From the NCBI GenBank assembly GCA_037349315.1, contig JBAIAC010000059.1, positions 9,698,001 to 9,762,000 of the forward strand: DNA of 64,000 bases, given 5' to 3'. This document shows positions 25,108 to 39,723 of this stretch, piece after piece. Numbering within the stretch: the first letter of the stretch is position 1; each line of letters begins with the position of its first letter. This stretch comes from Chelydra serpentina. Its lineage: Eukaryota > Chordata > Testudines > Chelydridae. Position numbers and translations under genes: made by a program. The notes under the pieces are model-generated. The model was not told the DNA's origin and ran no database searches. It was given only the letters and a program-made list of their open reading frames with translations.

Positions 25108-27909
25108 CTGCAAAGCAGAAGACAAAACCAAGTAAGTCAGATGTTAAAAAATATTGGAAACCAATCATGTCTTGCAAATAAAACTTTGAAGCTTCAGAAT
25201 ACTCCAAGTAAATACATTTTCAAAAATGTCTGTGAATACCATGTGATGCAATCATTAGGACATCAGCCATTTAAACTATGTTGTAATATCAAGTGACAAA
25301 TGAAAGCTTTCAAACGCCTTGGATTTGATGTATTTAGAAGATCACATGGTGGGGGGAAAAATTCTTATTGTTTACTGAAGACTGCATTTTCCCCCACCCC
25401 TCCCCCACCACCTCTAGTATCTGAAACAGATTTCTGTAATCAGATTTCTTTACCACAGAATAAATTATCCCCAGTTTAGGACAAATATATTACAGCATGA
25501 CAACACAGCTACAACTACACTGTGTAATTAAATAACAACTTGGCATTCTGAATTAAGACAGCATGGAATGGTGATGTTAAGTCATTATTTGATCTTTTTA
25601 GCATTTGGAGATGCCAGGCTGTACATATTTTCTAACATTATAGTATTCTCAGATTTTGTCCAACATTTGTCATTCATTGATCTGCTACTGTGACCTGAGG
25701 CTGTGAGTACATTTGAACCAGACTAAAAACATATTTTTAAAGATACGATTTTGTGTTTAGACAGAGCCTTTGCTTATAAACCTATATTTAACCTAATTTG
25801 CTGCCATGTTTAAAGAAAGATTTGAATATCTAACATTATATCAAATCACCCTCCATTAAAAATGTTTTTAAAAATGATACTTTATATCAACATTTAGGAT
25901 GTGAACATCTACAGCTCAAATAGAGAACCATAAGACTTTAATCTATTAATATCAGACTATGTGAGCTATAATTGCTCTCAGCAAAAGGAAACGGAAAGTT
26001 AGCTCTTTCCTAAGTAAAGGAGATGATTAATGTAATTTAAGATACACGCAAGGAGACATAAAGGCAATTTTCTTGTCTTTCTGCATGTAAGTGCAGTTGG
26101 GCAAAGTCCACTTTGTCATTAAAATTCATGGGACCATTTTTCCAATAAGTCCAAAGTTTTATCTTCTTAAGCAATCCTGACAGGGGACACTGGATGTCAA
26201 ATGACTTCCCTTTACATTGAGACATGGATGATTCATCAAGGCATGAACTCATGATAGACTAATCTGAGCAGTTTGCAACTCTATTATAAACTAAGCACTA
26301 CATTCTCTCACCTCAACTGACTGGTTCCCTTTTACCTCACTACCAATAAATATGGCCTTCTGTAACATAAAAGAACGGTATTCTCAACATCAGAGTACAC
26401 TGAACAATGGCAAATTTAAAGAACCTTGGCTTCTGCATGGAAGCCTAAACAGAGTAACATCAGCAATGTAAAAAATGTGGCAGGATATGCACAATAAATC
26501 TCCTAAAAGGAGTAGTTTTCTTCACTATACTCATTAACTTTACCTACAAGAAAATGTTGTATGCATTCTCAATATTACTAGCCAAGTTTAAAACTATGAT
26601 AGCGACCTATAGACACCTAACCACAGCATGAAAAATTGGAAAAGACTAAAAGAAGAAAATTTCCTGAGGAAAAAGTGACCTTGACTTAAACCTACACTAT
26701 ATATAAGGCTTTGTTTATAATACCCTGTTACAACTTGAAAACATTTCTTCCTTGATTTTATTCTTTATCCACTTGTGAAATGTTGCTTTCTTGCTTGTCT
26801 TTGCATAATATATGTCAATATAGTGGCTTTACCTGCTTTTCAGTGCACAGGTATCAATGATGTGCACCTGGGAATCAAGCAACATTAACACCTACATTTT
26901 ATAGGAAAATGTTTGTTACCTACACATTATCCACTTGCTACTTCCTATATGAAGCAAAGAACACATGAACATCTTCAAGATAATTAAAAGGCATGAAAGA
27001 ATACCTCGTTACAATATAAAATTATGATAAACCAATATTTTACAGTTCCTCTACAAGATAAACAAGCCATCAAGAAAAATGTACTTTTATCAGGACCAAG
27101 TGCTCTTTGTACACGATCAAATAATCAGTAACAGCATGAATGCTTCTTATAAGCATTTACAACATCAACAGATTAGTTTATTCCGTTGTGGCAGTCTCTC
27201 TAGACAAGTTTAATAAAGAAATATCTAAATGCTCTAGATACAAATTCATTTACACTTGTTCATATATTTGAATATTCATGCAACTTGCCTTTCCTAGTCA
27301 ATTCCATACTTTTTAATAGTTTGAGTTCTGATTTTTTTTAAAACTCGAAACACCTTCATTTTAAACAATATTAAGAAGCAAATTTAACTGGAAGTTAACA
27401 AGGTTTTTTGTTGGAGATTTAAAAAATACACATTTATGCATGCACATTCTAAACATTGGATCACAAAATCTACATGTGATACATATCAGACTGTGGAAGT
27501 CCACAGAAACAGTGCCTCCACTACATACAGCTCAAGTGTCTTGTCTTTTTTTTCCTTTTTCAACCAAGTGTGCACTGGAGTCATTATTCCTACAGCATCC
27601 AGGGATTCAAGATACAGAAGCAGAGGAAAGATAGGAACAAGTAACTGGGAGTAACAGACACTGCACTGTTTAAGGGTCTATGGCCTCCCTATCTCTCCAC
27701 AGCTCCGTGTCCTAAAGATGTGGAGCTGTTCATCAAATGAAGCATATTAGTTTATATTTTAAAAAAGGTTGTGTTTTTGTTTAATCATCTGATTACATGA
27801 ATTTCTGCACCTGTTTAAGCCTTCTCTATTCACGGCACTTGTGGAAATGGATGGAATTGAAGTACTTTTCTTGTAATATGTTTCAATTGCAGTGACTCAT
27901 GCATTAGGC

Positions 27910-28010
27910 TCCAATTCAGCAAGGTAATGCAGCACACGACTAACTTCAAAGTCAGTGGACTACTTGCATGCTTAAAGGGGCATATGATTAAGTATTTTGC
28001 TAACTGGGAG
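27910..28010. repeat. Degenerate palindromic MITE-like piece, copy 2
   Basis: ccaattcagcaaggtaatgc on the left, gtcagtggactacttgcatg in the middle and tattttgctaactgggagtt on the right follow the same plan as the pieces near 4.1 and 35.2 kb, with more divergence. Confidence 0.35.
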
Positions 28011-28919
28011 TTCAGTGAGAATATTTTTTTTTATTTAAAAGCTAGCCTATGCACAAAGTGATGCCATCTATGTAAAAGGTGACTTGAGTTATTCAAGTTG
28101 CTTACTATGGATACCAAAAAAAACCTACACAGAAAATCTTAAATCATTTTAATGTTCTTCAGAATTAGCCTGGAGACAGGAGGTAACAGGTTGGCTCAAA
28201 GTCCTGGGTACCCTGAGAATCATCACAGCCACCTTAGCACTTTTAGAGAGAGACTGTCAGGGGTGGGGACAACATTCCAAAAATTAATCTGAACTAAAAA
28301 AGTGTGAATTTAATTGAGTTAAACTAAATTAAACCTGTGTGGACAGTCTTATTCAGAACTGAAGTGGTCTTAATTTTAATTTAGTGTATTCCCTTTAGCG
28401 GAGTAGAGGCTCATTCTTGAAGTAGCTGCACTAGTAACACAGTAGTGAGATAGGCGCTGCATGAAAGATGCAAGATGTTCTCCTAATCTATGCAATTAAT
28501 GAGCACTAAATTCACACACAGATACACATCAATATTTACATTTTATATCAAATTTTGGCTCTCAAGATGTGCTTCACCACAAACCAATCTTTCCCATACT
28601 ACTAAATTGAAGGTAGGTTCCAGTGTGAAAAACGTTGAGAATCATTGCCTAATTATTATCAATACACATGCAGCTAAGCCTGAACAGGACTCATTTTGGT
28701 AGGTCCAATTAAAATTCAGGCCTCAGAGAAGTCAAATAAGTTTTCCCCTTGCTTTCCATTACTTTATTAAACAAAGAGTCTTCAAACAAGTACGTTCAAA
28801 CGTTTAAGATGCTGACTGAGCATCCACTGAAGTCTTTCCACTGGCTTCAACAAGAGCTGATGAAGTAGATTATAAAGTCAATGAGAATTTTGCCATGTCA
28901 ACAGGGGCTGGATTTCACC

Positions 28920-29128
28920 CTCAGGGTATGACCACATTGGGGTGCGATTCCCAGTTCAAGGAGACATACTCAGGCAGGCTCTCATCGAGCAAATGCACAA
29001 AAAACAGAATGTAGCCATGGCAGCACAAGGAGCTAGCTATTCTAAGTACATGCCCAGCTAAGACCCTAGGAAGGTACTTGGGGTTGCTAGACCATCCCAC
29101 TGCTCACACTACTCTGTTTTTAGCATGT
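28920..29128. mobile_element. Probable PIF/Harbinger MITE remnant
   Basis: It begins agggtatgaccacattgggg and ends with gctcacactactctgttttt, resembling the diverged ends of turtle Harbinger MITEs that start GGTATGTCTACACT. The ends are too decayed to confirm a 3-bp TWA duplication. Confidence 0.35.
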
Positions 29129-31227
29129 GAACTGAATAACAGCTAGCATGAGCATGTCTGCAGCTTGAACTGTAGACATATTCTAATTGTCTGAGGCAAA
29201 CCAACAAAACTAAAACTCATAATCCAATGGATCATTCTGTTGCACCTGAGTACTTCATTAATTTTCACACAACAGGTGGCCTTACATACTATAACTAAGA
29301 TTAGAACCATATACTGGAGGTAGTCATTGTGATCACAGTATAAAAGTTTTTGGACAGACTTGCCTGTTGCAGCCATCTCTAAGCTCCTATCATATTTTTA
29401 TTCTCTAACAAATGGCTGTGTCCCAGCATTCCAGGTTCCTGTTCACTGACACAAGAGCTAAAAAAAAAAAAAGCTCTGTGTTTTAGGCACTTGTTTTATA
29501 CAGCCATTGACTTATTTTGTTCTGAATGCCCAGGATGAGCTGGAATATCTGAGAACATAAGAGGTGAGCTGGGAATGAGGACTTCAAATGAGAGGAAATT
29601 CAGGCATAAATTAAATCTGACTTTCAGAATATTTCACATTCAAACAGTAATAGCCTGAATGCATGAAAGTTTATTTATTCCTCCTTATGGCAATTGTTTG
29701 AATTTAGAAGATTTTGTTTGTATAGATTTCCACTTATCACAGCCTTCAGAAATACCAGGTATTGGTAACTACTTGTGGGATACTTTATACCACCACCCAA
29801 GACAGGAATGAAAAACAACAGATTGCAGGCTTGAAAAAGTGTTTCTATCTAATGCTCAAATTCTGTAAAGAACAGGAGAAATGCTTAAGTCTAAGTCATT
29901 GGCATCAGTAAAATGTAGTCAAATTAGTATTATCTTGCTCTAATCTTCCTTGTTTACATACATCATTAATTTTTGTACATATTAAAATAAAGTTAGAATT
30001 ACAATTATGTTTAATTGCAGCAGAATTTTTGGTAATAAAAGCCTGTCCTTTTCTACCAAGTAATATAGCACTTAATAGCAAGGCTGACCTACTGCTCTTT
30101 CCCCACTCCAACATGCTGTGTCACTGGTATGACTTTGTTGTCTAAGAGCCAAAGAATTCAGGGACTTTTCCCCTGAGCAATCTTTGCCATTCAGCCTTAC
30201 TAGCTGAGGAATGTTTTCTATCAGAATACAAATGTTACCCGACTGTTTGTTAGCATCAGTTTTCCAGAGCCTACACATCTTCATGCACATTTCAGACACT
30301 GGATACACTAGATATGTGCCTGCCTACCTGATATAGTTATACATGTACAATTATTTTACAAACAGAAAACTGTAACGTGCTACATAATCTCAACTATAAC
30401 ATTCAATCTGAAATTAACATGATAGAAAGCAAATCCCAACATATTGAACTTCAGATAGGTAATTAGTACAGAGAAAAGGCATTCTTTTCCCACAAAGATA
30501 AATGTAACTTTAATGGATATAGTTCATACCAAAATATAATATTTTATGAAAAACTGAATATTAAATGATAACCTCCAACAACTTCATCTCATTTTTGCTA
30601 GACAGGTAACAAACTTTCTTGTTCTCCCTTGGAGCATGAAAATTTTAGGCTATCATAAAAGACATATTGCATACTGTATTTTTCCAAAATTGTTACAGTC
30701 AAAGCAGCAAACTAAAGGACTGTTTTTAAAAATAAAGTATTTATTATATTTTGCCAGACTGGAACCACAAGTTATATAAACAAAAAAACAAATATTCTTC
30801 CAGGGTAGCACACATTTTAATAAAGATCAGATGAATAATTTGCATAATAGGTCAAAATGAAGTATATATAAACTGCTAAAAATGTCTATTTAATTTCTAT
30901 ATGGTCTCTGCCACTAGCTGAACAAGTAAACTATTTTACAATGAGATGCAACAGTTTTTTTTTAAAAAGTTCAGCATAACTTTACAAAGTATTCCAACAC
31001 TGAATTCTTTATTTACCTTTTCCAAGCAAGATAAACACATCACTGAACCATGATGTTTGTTAAAAATGTAAAGCTTTCCTAGGTGAATTACTTATCTTCA
31101 CCAATCCAGAAATGGTAGCCTTAAACAGCAAGACATTATTACATTAGGATGAAGAATTCAGTTGGCCATTAAAAAGATGCTGAAGCCATTCTGATTTCAT
31201 CTTTTCACAAGTTGGTTGTATCCAGTC

Positions 31228-31537
31228 CAGGTGTAGGCAACCTATGGCATGGGTGCCAAAGGCAGCCCGCGAGTTGATTTTCAGTGACACTCACACTACC
31301 TGGGTCCTGGCCACCGGTCTGGGGGGCTCTGCATTTTAATTTAATTTTAAGTTAAGCTTATTAAACATTTTAAAAACCTTATTTACTTTAATATATAACT
31401 AGACTATTGTTGTATGTAAAGACTTATAGAAAGAGACCTTCTAAAAACGTTAAATGTATTACTGGCACACGAAACCTTAAATTAGAGTGAATAAATGAAG
31501 ACTCGGCACACCACTACTGAAAGGTTGCCGACCCCTG
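31228..31537. mobile_element. hAT MITE (310 bp) with 7/8 target duplication
   Basis: The left end is caggtgtaggcaacctatgg and the right end, inverted, is CAGGGGTCGGCAACCTTTCA, a hAT-type terminus. Flanks atccagtc (31220-31227) and atctagtc (31538-31545) match 7 of 8, the hAT duplication size. The interior is AT-rich and noncoding. It lies in IPO7 intron 1. Confidence 0.85.
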
Positions 31538-31634
31538 ATCTAGTCTCTCTTGTGAAGTTACTGTTTGCTGCATACAAAAAAAGTGTAAGTTATGTAACAT
31601 TACTAAGTAGCAGTGTTGGGACACCTATTCAAGC

Positions 31635-31770
31635 ACGAAGTAGGTGAGGTAATAATATCTTTTACTGGACCAACTTCTGTTGGTGAGAGAAGATGGTCCA
31701 ATAAAATATATTACTTCACCCACTTTGTTTCTCCAATATCCTAGGACCGACACAGCTACAACACCACTGC
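31635..31770. repeat. Interspersed palindromic repeat, second copy of the 9.3-kb family
   Basis: taggtgaggtaataatatct and tttactggaccaact are followed by their inverse (atggtccaataaaatatatt and acttcaccca). The arms form a hairpin of about 25-30 bp, consistent with a palindromic DNA element end. Confidence 0.5.
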
Positions 31771-31890
31771 ATATTGTAAAGAGAGCATACATTCACATCA
31801 AATCTTGCCAAGCAAGCCATTGCAGACCTAACTCATCAGAATAGTCTGCAGGTACAGAAGCCTGTTTTGTGAGAAAAAGAAGTGCAGTCT

Positions 31891-32151
31891 AAGGCTATGT
31901 CTACGCTACAAACCTTACAGCAGCACAGCTGTATCACTACAGCTGTGCTGCTGTAAGTTCTCCCATGTAGCCGCTCTCCTATTGGGATAATTAAACCACT
32001 CCCAATTACCAGCATTAGCTATGTCAGCAGGAGAGGCTCTGTCCACACCAGCACTTTTGTCGGTGAAACTCATGTCAGTTGGGAGGAGGGGGGGGGGGAG
32101 AATGGGGGTTTACCACACTCCTTACAAAGGTGCTAGTGTAGACAAAGCCTT
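31891..32151. mobile_element. PIF/Harbinger MITE
   Basis: The ends aaggctatgtctacgct and, inverted, aaggctttgtctacact are Harbinger-type. Just inside the left end is a perfect hairpin (cagcagcacagctgta / tacagctgtgctgctg). The interior is noncoding with a G-rich run near 32085-32098. Confidence 0.75.
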
Positions 32152-32422
32152 AACTAGAGTTAGCCAACTCCACTGTCTTTTACTCCACCTGATAACTCAC
32201 ATGGAAACTACAAGATGCCTTGTCTTCACAAGGATTTTACCTAGTATTAGTTAACTTGAAATAGCAAACTCAGGTTAAGACCACAACTCTGCCCCAACCT
32301 CGAGTGAAGACAGTCTTCTGGCTCCCTCCTCTCCATAAGGGGATTTCAGGTGTTGATCCTGCCTGCAACAGTATTTTCAAACTTTCTTTTTCACAAGCTA
32401 ATCTCGCCCATTCCTCCTCTTA

Positions 32423-32660
32423 GGCTAAGTCCACACTACCAAGTCAATACCAACACAGCCCCCTAGTGCAGATGCAGCATACATATTTTCTCAGTCGGTG
32501 TAGGAACACCACATCTATGAAGCATTCTTCTGTCAGCATAGCTTCGTCTACACTGGAAGTTTTGTCAGCATAGCTATGATGATTAGGGAAGTTTTTTCCA
32601 CATCCCTGACTGACAGCTGGGTCAATATAAATTTTAAGTACAGAAAACATCTTAGACAAG
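32423..32660. mobile_element. Degenerate PIF/Harbinger MITE
   Basis: Starts taggctaagtccacactacc and contains gcttcgtctacactgg and two gtcagcatagct words. The right end is decayed (catcttagacaag). The similarity to the neighbouring 31.9-kb MITE suggests the same broad family. Confidence 0.45.
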
Positions 32661-32854
32661 AGTATAAATATGAGGATTTTTTCCTCTTAAAAATTGTACA
32701 CAGAAATGTATACCAGGGAAGGAAGGCAAAGATGATAAAATCCTTTTAGAATTATGTCATGTACCAACACCTTTGATTTTTGAGTAGTGGGGAAATGTGA
32801 TGGTTACTGAGAAGCAAGTGCACCTTATAATAGTAAGCCACTTGTGAAAGCATG

Positions 32855-33015
32855 ATTTAGTGGTTTGAAAATGGCACATAGCCAGGACTCCTATGCTCTA
32901 TTCTTGGCTTTACCACTGATTAGCTGCATGACCATGGTGGACAAATCACTTAAGACCATCTTAGTTTACCCATCTGAAAAATGGGAATACTACTATACTT
33001 ACCCTACTTTAGAAT
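32855..33015 (+). repeat. MIR-like SINE fragment
   Basis: The order ggactcctatgctctattct, tggctttaccactgattagc, acaaatcacttaagacc, tttacccatctgaaaaatgg matches the MIR core and its flanks, diverged as expected for an old amniote SINE. Confidence 0.7.
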
Positions 33016-34096
33016 GCCAAAAAACTTAATTAACATTTGGTTCAGCATTTGGAGATCTTTGGATCAAAGGCAGGATTGTATGTGCAAATTATGCATTTTA
33101 CTCCAAAGCTTTCACTAGTCAGTCTAGGTTCAAGAATTATATTTCAGCATCAAGGCATTTGTGTGTGTGTAAAACAGGAGATTAATGCTAACTCAATTGA
33201 ATTACACGGATTTATTTTGTCAGGCTGAGGGTATGCTTTGGTGACCAGTCTTCAATACTGTACAGTACTCTAATTATATTTCAGAGCACAGAGATGTCAG
33301 ATTAAGCCTGACTTTTGAAAGGAGTGGCTTCACTAGAGCACCACAAAGATTAATAACTTTCCCCAACAAACTCAGATTTGTTTTCCTTTCTCCCCACCCC
33401 CAAAAAGAGGTTACTGGGGTTAAGTAATGCTATGTAGCATTGCAATCAGTAATTTTTTGAATGTTCTCATACAAAAAAGTTGTATGATTATTATTTGAAT
33501 GGGTCATCTTAATGATAACACTGCATCTGAGTTATTCTTGTGTCTTACCTAACAAGATCAGCTTTTAATGTTATGTCAGACAGAGTCAAATAGTAAACCA
33601 TCACCATTCTCTGGAATCACAATGAAGAACATGCCAGAGAACACCAGCTACCAAAATAGTGATTGTTCTGAGTTTAGAAGGTAGGGGTATATAACTGACT
33701 GTCGTCCCATAGTTGCCTTCTTAAAACACTTTATTTTCATATGCATTTCTGAGGTACTGATCACTGTAGTATCTGAGTTCTATTTATATACCATTTTCAA
33801 TGTACAAAATTGCACAGGTTGGGAATATAGCTCATCCTCCTCCTTTCTGATATGCTTACTTGAAAGGTCAGGTTCCAAGTAGAACCTAAGTGTCCCTGTG
33901 TAGAATGTAGCTACTTATCTTTGCTTCTTGACTGGATGGGAAAATGCTAAGTCTATTGGGACCCACACAGGTTGCACACCATCTTGATAACTTGGGACAG
34001 ATGCCCTCTAATGAAGAAGTGATAAAAGACTCTACCAGTTCTTCAAAGCGTTTCCCCTCCCTTTTTCCAACACCCACTACCTCTGTTTTGCCCATA

Positions 34097-34265
34097 GAAT
34101 AATAGAATATCAGGGTTGGAAGGGACCTTAGGAGGTCATCTAGTCCAACCCCCTGCTCAAAGCAGGACCAACCCCCAATTTTTGCCCCAGATCCCCAAAT
34201 GGCCCCCTCAAGGATTGAACTCACAACCCTGGGTTTAGCAGGCCAATGCTCAAACCACTGAGCTA
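34097..34265 (-). mobile_element. tRNA-derived SINE with CR1-type tail (turtle Cry-like)
   Basis: On the minus strand the head has a Pol III A box (TAGCTCAGTGGTTTGAGC) and B box (GGTTGTGAGTTCAATCC) at tRNA-like spacing. The body and tail end in the CR1 3' motif (TCCCTTCCAACCCTGATATT, then ATTCTATTATTCTATG). A tRNA-related head on a CR1-end tail is the structure described for cryptodiran turtle SINEs. It is a SINE promoter, not a working tRNA gene. It lies in IPO7 intron 1 antisense to neither splice site. Confidence 0.85.
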
Positions 34266-34489
34266 TCCCCCCCGCCCCCCTGAACCTCAGACAGCTGGTT
34301 ATGATACAGGTTTCTATTTTGCTAAGATACTGAGATAAGAGTTAGCACTCAATGAGATGAAGAGCTGTGGGGGGAGGACAGGGGAACAGGTTATTGGTGG
34401 CATCATAGTCAATAGTTTATCTCCCCTAGTGGTGTCACAAATATTGACTAAGAATGAGGGCTCTAATCTGTTGCTCTGAGATCTCTGCA

Positions 34490-34690
34490 TTTACAGAACA
34501 TCTTTCAAACTCTTCAGATCTCAAAGCACTTTACAATCAGCCAATCCCAAACTCAATAAAAATAAGATAAAATAATAATCAATTAAGTCAGTTATATTAA
34601 AGTCAAGCAGAGATTAAATTACTTGTCCAAGGTCAAACATTCAGTAGCAAAGCGTGGAAGAATCCAGAAATCTGCCTCTCAGTCCCCTAC
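34490..34690 (+). repeat. MIR/L2-like old repeat
   Basis: Contains tctcaaagcactttacaatc, attacttgtccaaggtcaaa and ctgcctctcagtcccctact in the order of MIR-type sequences. Confidence 0.55.
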
Positions 34691-35184
34691 TCTGAGGACA
34701 TTCCCTCCTTCAGAAAGAAGTCTCATAAAATGTTTCTTACATCATATTCAAATAATGTATTTGCTGGTTATGCAATTATGTATATATACACACCTTCTTA
34801 TATATTACATATCAAGAATAGGATGAGCACTGGTAAAAACATTTGGCTCTCAATAATTATGACTGTCCATTCATTCTTTATTCTCTTGTTGAAAACTTGC
34901 TTCCCCTTGTCAGAAGGTAAAATCAGAAGTAGCCTCTTAAAGGAAAGAGGAAGAGCAATTCTCAAGTCAAGTCTTATATCAGTCCATCAGAACCATTTCG
35001 GCCAAAGCACAGATGGAGAAATAGGACAGCCAGGAGGAATTATTAAATTAAAAAGCATGTGAGCTGCTGGCCACTTGCACTATCATTCAAGTGCTAGAAG
35101 CAGTACAATCTTTACAGCAGAAAGGGAGGCCCATTATAGAGCAGAAAACATCAACTTGAGTAAAGGTTACAAATTAAGGCCCTA

Positions 35185-35283
35185 ATCCTGCAAACAGATG
35201 CATAATTGACTATTCAGATAAGAAAGAGACCATTCATAAAAGTAAACTTATACACATCCATAACTGCTTGTAGGATCAGGACT
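35185..35283. repeat. Degenerate palindromic MITE-like piece, copy 3
   Basis: ggccctaatcctgcaaacag at the left is partly inverted at the right (gcttgtaggatcaggactta), as in the copies near 4.1 and 27.9 kb. Confidence 0.4.
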
Positions 35284-35994
35284 TAAAATAATGATATTTA
35301 ACCAGGAAAGTTCTCTCAGTTGTCAGTGAGCCTGTATTTAAAAAGAATTCACCATCTTATTATATGTTGGTGCAGTAATGACCTAGGATTTCAAAATAAC
35401 TGGGATATTTGGATTTTACAGAGATGCTTGTATATGGTATGGTAGGTCATCATGCTTCAGAGTGAACAAAATAAGTCAGTTGATGGTCAGCATGATTTCT
35501 CAATCAACAGTATTAGTCTGTTACCTGGAGTCCCCCACTACCAGAGGATCTAAAAGTTTCCCGAATGCTCAACAATTTGGACCCTGCAGCAAATATCAGT
35601 ACAAGTAGATCTGAACTGAATTACCATATATGTTGATTTACTTGTGTATAATATTATGTTCATTTTAGCCAACTTGTGTGTTCTTCTCTATTACTTTTAC
35701 TCAGACAAATTAAAAAGTAAATTTGAACTGAGGATTAATACACATCAAATATATTTTCTACAAGTGTATAGAACAGACAGGCAGCCCAGTCCCTCACCAA
35801 GTCTACCCTGTGACACCACCTTCTTCACATCAACCCTTAAAATGCAACTCTTCCAAAAGGTCTACAAGTCCTAGTCTCCATCCCTCTGACACGGAAAAAG
35901 TGTGTTAGCCAGTTAGGTGGACTGAAACAAGTCACCCAAACTTTTTTAAAAATCAAACAAGCCATGGAACTAACAAAGCATGCTATTTCCATCA

Positions 35995-36092
35995 GACATC
36001 CACATGTAGAGTGCAAGCTTCTGGGGCAGGAACCTTGTCTTCAGAAATTTATTGAGCACATAAATGTACACTGTTGGCACTTACGTAAATAA
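35995..36092 (+). repeat. L2-like 3' end fragment
   Basis: gtgcaagcttctggggcagg, aaccttgtcttcag and gtacactgttggcacttacg follow the typical L2/CR1-clade 3' UTR end. Confidence 0.5.
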
Positions 36093-36619
36093 GTTATATA
36101 TATTCCAACTGCACACAAAACAAAGCTGCATCTATTGAATATGAGGGTCAAAACAACCAACTGATTAAATACTATTAAAAAGTATCTAAAACTTTTTTTT
36201 TAAATAAATGCTAGCTGTGGCATTTAAGTCACAAAGCAATGGAGTTCCACCTTTTAATCTTCCTTACTAGTTCTCAAATTTAGAGGGAGAAGTGGTCTTT
36301 AAACATTCATACAGATGGCCACAAACCAGGTACCAAATGCAGACCCTGGGAGCCATAAAGATCACTGTCAAACAAATTGTTTACTAGTGTTCAGAAAAGG
36401 CAATGGGGAGAATGTACTGCTGATATTAGAGGAACTGTGCATTTCTTGGCCTCCAGAATGGGGTGCTTTCTGCCACCAGCTGAGCACAACATTTTGTGGC
36501 AGTTTGTTACACCCCTTCCTCCCCCCTCTCCCAAAACTATAACTCAACATTATGGCCCTATGTGGATTAACTACACCTGAGAGTGATATCAAAGACTATT
36601 TTAATAAGGAAATAATTCC

Positions 36620-37765
<1,146 letters not shown>

Positions 37766-38149
37766 TAACTATCTGGACCCATATAAAGTCCTTCAGTCAG
37801 ATCTGCTGTCTCCAAATATCCTTAAGTCTTTATTTGGAGAATAGAGAAAGACTTTCCTTATATCTCAAAGCCTCCCCCTCGCTTAAGGGGAGGAATGTTT
37901 CTTCAGGTGTATTTAGTTTTGTTGTTTATAATACAGATAGAATAATGCTGTACCAGACCATGGGTGGTGCGTGCGCCCCCTCTTCGGCTTGAGCACTGGG
38001 TCGCCCCAGTGCTGGCCCGCTGGCCTCCAGCCGGAGGTGAAGCTGAGCCCTCGCCAGTTTGGGCACTGGCATGGGGAAGAGAGCAGAGCATGGGTGGGGT
38101 CAGGGTTTGGCTCCCTGCACTCATATAGAGTATATTAGTATATACAGTA

Positions 38150-39710
38150 TATTACAGTCTATTAGTAACTTAGGAGGATGTTAGACCACATCTACTAGGG
38201 ATAAATATTCTTTAATCAGCAGGCCAGGATAACTTGCACCAAGAGATCTAACAATTGACTGAGCAGATTGCCAGCCCACCTATGTTAATTTTTAATAAGG
38301 GGAATTCCACAAGATTGGAAAAGTATTAATACTGTGCCAATATTCAAGAAGGGTGAACAAGATGCCCCAGATGACTAGCCTGACATCAACCCCACACAAA
38401 CTAATGCAAAAGTTCATACAGGATTCATTTGATAAAGAATTAGAGAATAGTAATACAATTAATGCAAGTCAATGTCATCATTATTTTATTAAAAGTAGGT
38501 CTTGTCAAACAAATGTGATTTCATTCTTTAATTTGATTATAAATTTAGTTGATAAAGGTAATTGTGTAGCTGTAATATACTTTTTGACTTAGTACTGCAC
38601 AACATTCTCATTTAAAAAAAAGAGCACTATACACTATCAGTAGAGCACATGTTAAATAGAGTAAGAACTGTCTGACCTCAAGATCTCAAACAATAGTTAT
38701 CAGTGGAAAATTATCATCAAAGGGGGTGTTTCTAGTGAGGTTCCACAGGGATTGGTACTAGTCCTGATGCTATTCAACATTTTCATCAATGATCTGGAAG
38801 TAAATATAAATACAACTTGTGGATGACCCGCAAGGTAGTACATAATGATGAGGATGAGGCAGTTATTCAGTGGTCCAGATGGCTCTGTACAACCTGGGGT
38901 CACTCAAACAAAATGTGTTCATAAAGCCCAGTGCAAAGTTATACATCTAGGAACAAGAAATACAAGCCATGTACCGGATAGGGCACTGTATCCTGGAGAG
39001 AAATTACTCTGAAAACGATGTAGGGGTCATCTTGGACAAGCAACTGAACCTGAATGTCATAGTGTGCAAGAAGGGCTAATGGGATCCTTGGCTATATAAA
39101 CGGGAGTGGTGAGTAGGAGTAAGGTGGTGATGTGTATATCATTGATGAGTCTACTATTGGAATATTGCATACAGTTCTGTGGTCCACATTTTTAAAAGGA
39201 TGTTGAAACATTGGAGAGGTGGGTGTAGTAAAGAGCTCCAGAAATCATTCAGGGCTGGAGAAAATGCTTTGCAGTGATGAGACAATTAGAGCACTTAGTC
39301 TGTTTAGCTTCTCGGAAAGAAGATAGAGGTCTTGATTACAGTGTGTAAGTGCCTTCACAGGGAGAAAATATTGGGTACTAAAGAGCTCTTTAATTATTGG
39401 AGAAAGGTACAACAAGAATCTACCATTGGAAGCTGAAGCCAGACAAATTCGAATTAGAAGTTAGGAACAAATTTTTAACAGCGAGTGTGATTAACAACTG
39501 GAACAAACTGCCAAAGAAAATAGTGGATTCTCCATCTCTTAATGTCTTCAAATCAAAACCAGACACCTTTCAGGAATATATGCTTTAGCCACACAAAAGT
39601 TACTGGACTCAGTATAGGAGTAACTGGGTGAAACTGGTGTACAGGCAGCAGACTAGATGAACCAAGTCCCTGCTGGTTTCAAACTCTATCAAATCATGAT
39701 TTTTTTCCCC
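38150..39710 (+). mobile_element. CR1/L3-clade LINE fragment (ORF2 reverse transcriptase to 3' end)
   Basis: Broken frames give IPQDWKSINTVPIFKKGE near 38.3 kb, VPQGLVLVLMLFNIFINDLE near 38.75 kb (RT motif before the catalytic block) and FELEVRNKFLTASVINNWNKLP at 39.45-39.52 kb, the ORF2 C-terminus. The 3' end reads gaccaagtccctgctggttt-like sequence. Many stops and shifts mark it as long dead. It lies upstream of IPO7 in opposite orientation. Confidence 0.85.
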
Positions 39711-39723
39711 CACTATGTTCTAC

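Larger units (their letters stand above)
25108..31227. other. IPO7 intron 1, left part
   Basis: AT-rich intron sequence with no coding exon. It holds a second TCCTGCAAAGAC-type palindromic piece (near 27910-28010) and a probable Harbinger MITE remnant at about 28.92-29.13 kb. A diverged AATTAAAC-rich inverted segment near 28.29-28.40 kb looks like a further MITE piece. The rest shows nothing recognisable. Confidence 0.5.

Noticed and set aside
34180..34262. tRNA gene
   Set aside because: The A and B boxes belong to the SINE head; the acceptor stem is not formed and the sequence continues into the SINE body.
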